Shown piece by piece: positions 6,286 to 7,763 of a DNA stretch of 7,763 nt. Both the position numbers and the translations under genes were made by a program. Every line of letters begins with the position of its first letter. The first letter of the stretch is position 1. The DNA lies in NCBI GenBank assembly GCA_040387095.1, contig JAZKEJ010000123.1:1-7763 (forward strand), given 5' to 3'. Source of the stretch: Methylotenera_A sp040387095 (GTDB taxonomy: Bacteria > Pseudomonadota > Gammaproteobacteria > Burkholderiales > Methylophilaceae). Below the pieces are notes generated by a model. It saw only the letters and a program-made list of their open reading frames with translations. It did not search any database and had not been told where the DNA came from.

Positions 6286-7122
6286 ATGAAAAAAACATTA
6301 TTCGCGTTGGCTTTACTACAAACGTTAACAGTTTATGCAAAAGAAACTTTACCAACTAAAGTCACTGGACTTAAAACACCAGAATCAGTTGTACAAGCCA
6401 AAGATGGTGCGATTTATATTTCTGAAATCGGTGCGCCAGACACAAAGGGCGATGGTCAAATTAGCAAGGTCGATAAAAAAGGTAATGTCACTGTTTTTGC
6501 AAAGGGCATGGATGACCCAAAAGGCTTAGCCATGATTGGCGATAAACTATATGTTGCAGACGTTAATCGTATATTAGAAGTAAAGAAAGACGGTACTTGG
6601 CAAGTGTATGGGGCACAAATGGCTTTCCCTGGAACACCGGTATTTTTGAATGATTTAGAAGCAGATAAATTAGGTAATTTATATGTGAGTGACAGTGGTG
6701 ATTTAAAATCGGGCGGCCAAATTTATAAAATCGCTAAAGGTGGCGCACCCATTACTGTGGTCGTTGATAGCAAAAATCCGGATATTTTGGCGCCAAATGG
6801 TTTGCTTTTTGAAGGCCGTAACAATTTACTATCTGTGGATTTTGAATCAGGTATTTTGTATCGGGTAAACTTAACCAACGGCGCCACCACCAAAGTAGCA
6901 GAAGGATTTAGCGGTGGCGATGGTTTAATTAAAACCAAAGCGGGCAAAATGATGATCAGCTCTTGGAAAACCGGCACGATTTACGAAGTAGTCGCTGGCA
7001 AAGCGCGCGTGGTGAAAGAGGGTTACAAAGCCGCCGCAGATATTGCATTATCAACAGATGGCACATTTTTAATGGTGCCGGATATGAAAGCCGGCGAACT
7101 GGATTTTATCGAAATTAAGTAA
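6286..7122 (+). CDS. SMP-30/gluconolactonase-like beta-propeller protein, exported
   Basis: A 278-residue six-bladed-propeller-type protein with a signal peptide (MKKTLFALALLQTLTVYA, cleavage after residue 18). Repeating blade motifs of the kind DGAIYISE, GDKLYVAD, LGNLYVSD and NNLLSVD are spaced through the chain. The metal-binding positions of the SMP-30/gluconolactonase family appear in order: E33 (TPESV), N122 (FLNDLEAD), N171 (APNGLLF) and D212 (GGDGL), corresponding by motif to Glu18, Asn103, Asn154 and Asp204 of human SMP-30. Family members hydrolyse lactones such as gluconolactone in a calcium- or zinc-dependent way; some relatives only bind metal. A lactonase would fit next to a sugar dehydrogenase, whose product is a lactone. 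The ATG at 6286 is chosen over one at 6268 because AAAAGG (6271-6276) lies 9 bases upstream and the signal peptide starts there. The substrate is not known. Confidence 0.83.
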   Translation: MKKTLFALALLQTLTVYAKETLPTKVTGLKTPESVVQAKDGAIYISEIGAPDTKGDGQISKVDKKGNVTVFAKGMDDPKGLAMIGDKLYVADVNRILEVKKDGTWQVYGAQMAFPGTPVFLNDLEADKLGNLYVSDSGDLKSGGQIYKIAKGGAPITVVVDSKNPDILAPNGLLFEGRNNLLSVDFESGILYRVNLTNGATTKVAEGFSGGDGLIKTKAGKMMISSWKTGTIYEVVAGKARVVKEGYKAAADIALSTDGTFLMVPDMKAGELDFIEIK

Positions 7123-7134
7123 TTTATTACTTAA
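7115..7134. repeat. Perfect AT-rich palindrome at the end of the lactonase-like gene
   Basis: TTAAGTAAT (7115-7123) and ATTACTTAA (7126-7134) are exact inverted repeats separated by TT, spanning the stop codon at 7120-7122. In RNA this could form a hairpin of about eight pairs. It has only one G-C pair per strand copy and no T-run follows (GTCTAC), so it is a poor intrinsic terminator. It could be a 3' end structure or a protein-binding site. Confidence 0.4.
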
Positions 7135-7152
7135 GTCTACATGTGAAATTAA

Positions 7153-7763
7153 ATGAATGTTTGCGGCAATTTAGAACTTCGCAAAGCCGCGCTAGAGTGG
7201 CTTTGCGAAACTGATGCAATCATTAAAGCGGATGGAGTTTTGGCTTTAAGCAAAACGCCCCATTTAATTACTGAACCAAAAAAACAGTTAACTCCCAGCG
7301 GCATTATTCCTGGCAAGCCGTTTAAACCTGAATTAGTTGATCCGCTGGATTTACCCAAGCGCTCCATGCGCACGCTTGAAGGCCGCGCCGCATTGATTCA
7401 CGCCCTCGCCCACATTGAATTTAACGCGATCAATCTGGCGTTAGATGCGATTTGGCGCTTTGAAAATATGCCAGAAAAATACTATCGCGATTGGCTAAAA
7501 GTCGCTGCCGAAGAAGCCTATCATTTCTCATTATTAAATGCGCATTTGCAATCATTCGATTTTGAATACGGCAGTTTTGCTGGTCACAACAGCTTATGGG
7601 AAATGGTCGATAGAACCAAAGATGATGTTTTGGCGCGCATGGCTTTAGTGCCGCGCACCATGGAAGCGCGCGGTTTGGATGCTTCACCACAGCTGCATAA
7701 TAAGTTTGTGCAAATTGGCGACCTAAAAATGGGTGAGATTTTAACGATTATTTTGCGCGATGA
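7153..7763 (+). CDS. DUF455 family ferritin-like protein, 3' truncated by window end
   Basis: The reading frame is open from the ATG at 7153 to the right edge, giving 203 residues plus two bases of the next codon. An in-frame TGA at 7144 makes this the first possible ATG. The sequence matches the DUF455 (ferritin-like, helical bundle) family: RTLEGRAALIHALAHIEFNAINLALDAIWRF (about 73-103, in parts), EEAYHF (120-125) and ARMALVPRTMEARGLDA (161-177). Likely metal ligands of a di-iron four-helix bundle are E89, E121 and H124 (an ExxH pair) and E171; the last helix, with its expected E/D and His, lies beyond the window. There is no signal peptide, so it should be cytoplasmic, unlike the five genes before it. 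The family function is not well established. It follows by 30 bases with no obvious Shine-Dalgarno, so it may be read through from the operon or be independent. Confidence 0.88.
   Translation, partial: MNVCGNLELRKAALEWLCETDAIIKADGVLALSKTPHLITEPKKQLTPSGIIPGKPFKPELVDPLDLPKRSMRTLEGRAALIHALAHIEFNAINLALDAIWRFENMPEKYYRDWLKVAAEEAYHFSLLNAHLQSFDFEYGSFAGHNSLWEMVDRTKDDVLARMALVPRTMEARGLDASPQLHNKFVQIGDLKMGEILTIILRD

Noticed and set aside
7430..7690. Antisense reading frame over the right end
   Set aside because: It lies opposite the DUF455 gene, whose conserved motifs establish the + strand as coding.

Overview
The window looks like the chromosome of a Gram-negative proteobacterium. The purL tail is very close to the gammaproteobacterial/betaproteobacterial enzyme, and the AT-leaning coding style with periplasmic cytochrome and PQQ-type proteins would suit a betaproteobacterium such as a member of the Methylophilaceae. 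That assignment is an impression from sequence style, not a database result. All genes read on the + strand. I saw no tRNA, rRNA, CRISPR array or insertion sequence.

Layout: (1) 1-1912 is the C-terminal half of purL, a housekeeping purine synthesis gene cut by the left edge. (2) 2020-2511 encodes a small exported ankyrin-repeat protein. (3) 2512-2602 is a regulatory gap with a CRP/FNR-type palindrome, a second perfect palindrome and a plausible -10 box. (4) 2603-7122 is a tightly packed run of five genes, all predicted to be exported: a monohaem cytochrome c, a Tat-exported flavocytochrome c sulfide dehydrogenase-type flavoprotein, a PQQ-dependent sugar (glucose/sorbosone) dehydrogenase-like beta-propeller, an unrecognised 200-residue protein, and an SMP-30/gluconolactonase-like beta-propeller. 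(5) 7153 to the right edge is the 5' part of a DUF455 ferritin-like protein.

How the genes may work together: the cytochrome and flavoprotein overlap by 8 bases and have the family's key residues (CXXCH, axial Met, flavin-linking Cys, redox Cys pair). They should form a periplasmic sulfide:cytochrome c oxidoreductase or a close relative. The next genes could supply a second periplasmic oxidation, in which a PQQ enzyme converts a sugar or aldehyde to a lactone and a lactonase opens it, with electrons passing to the same cytochrome. This coupling is inference from gene order and conserved residues. It is the most interesting candidate for an undescribed system in the window. The promoter architecture suggests activation by a CRP/FNR-family regulator at about -41.5.
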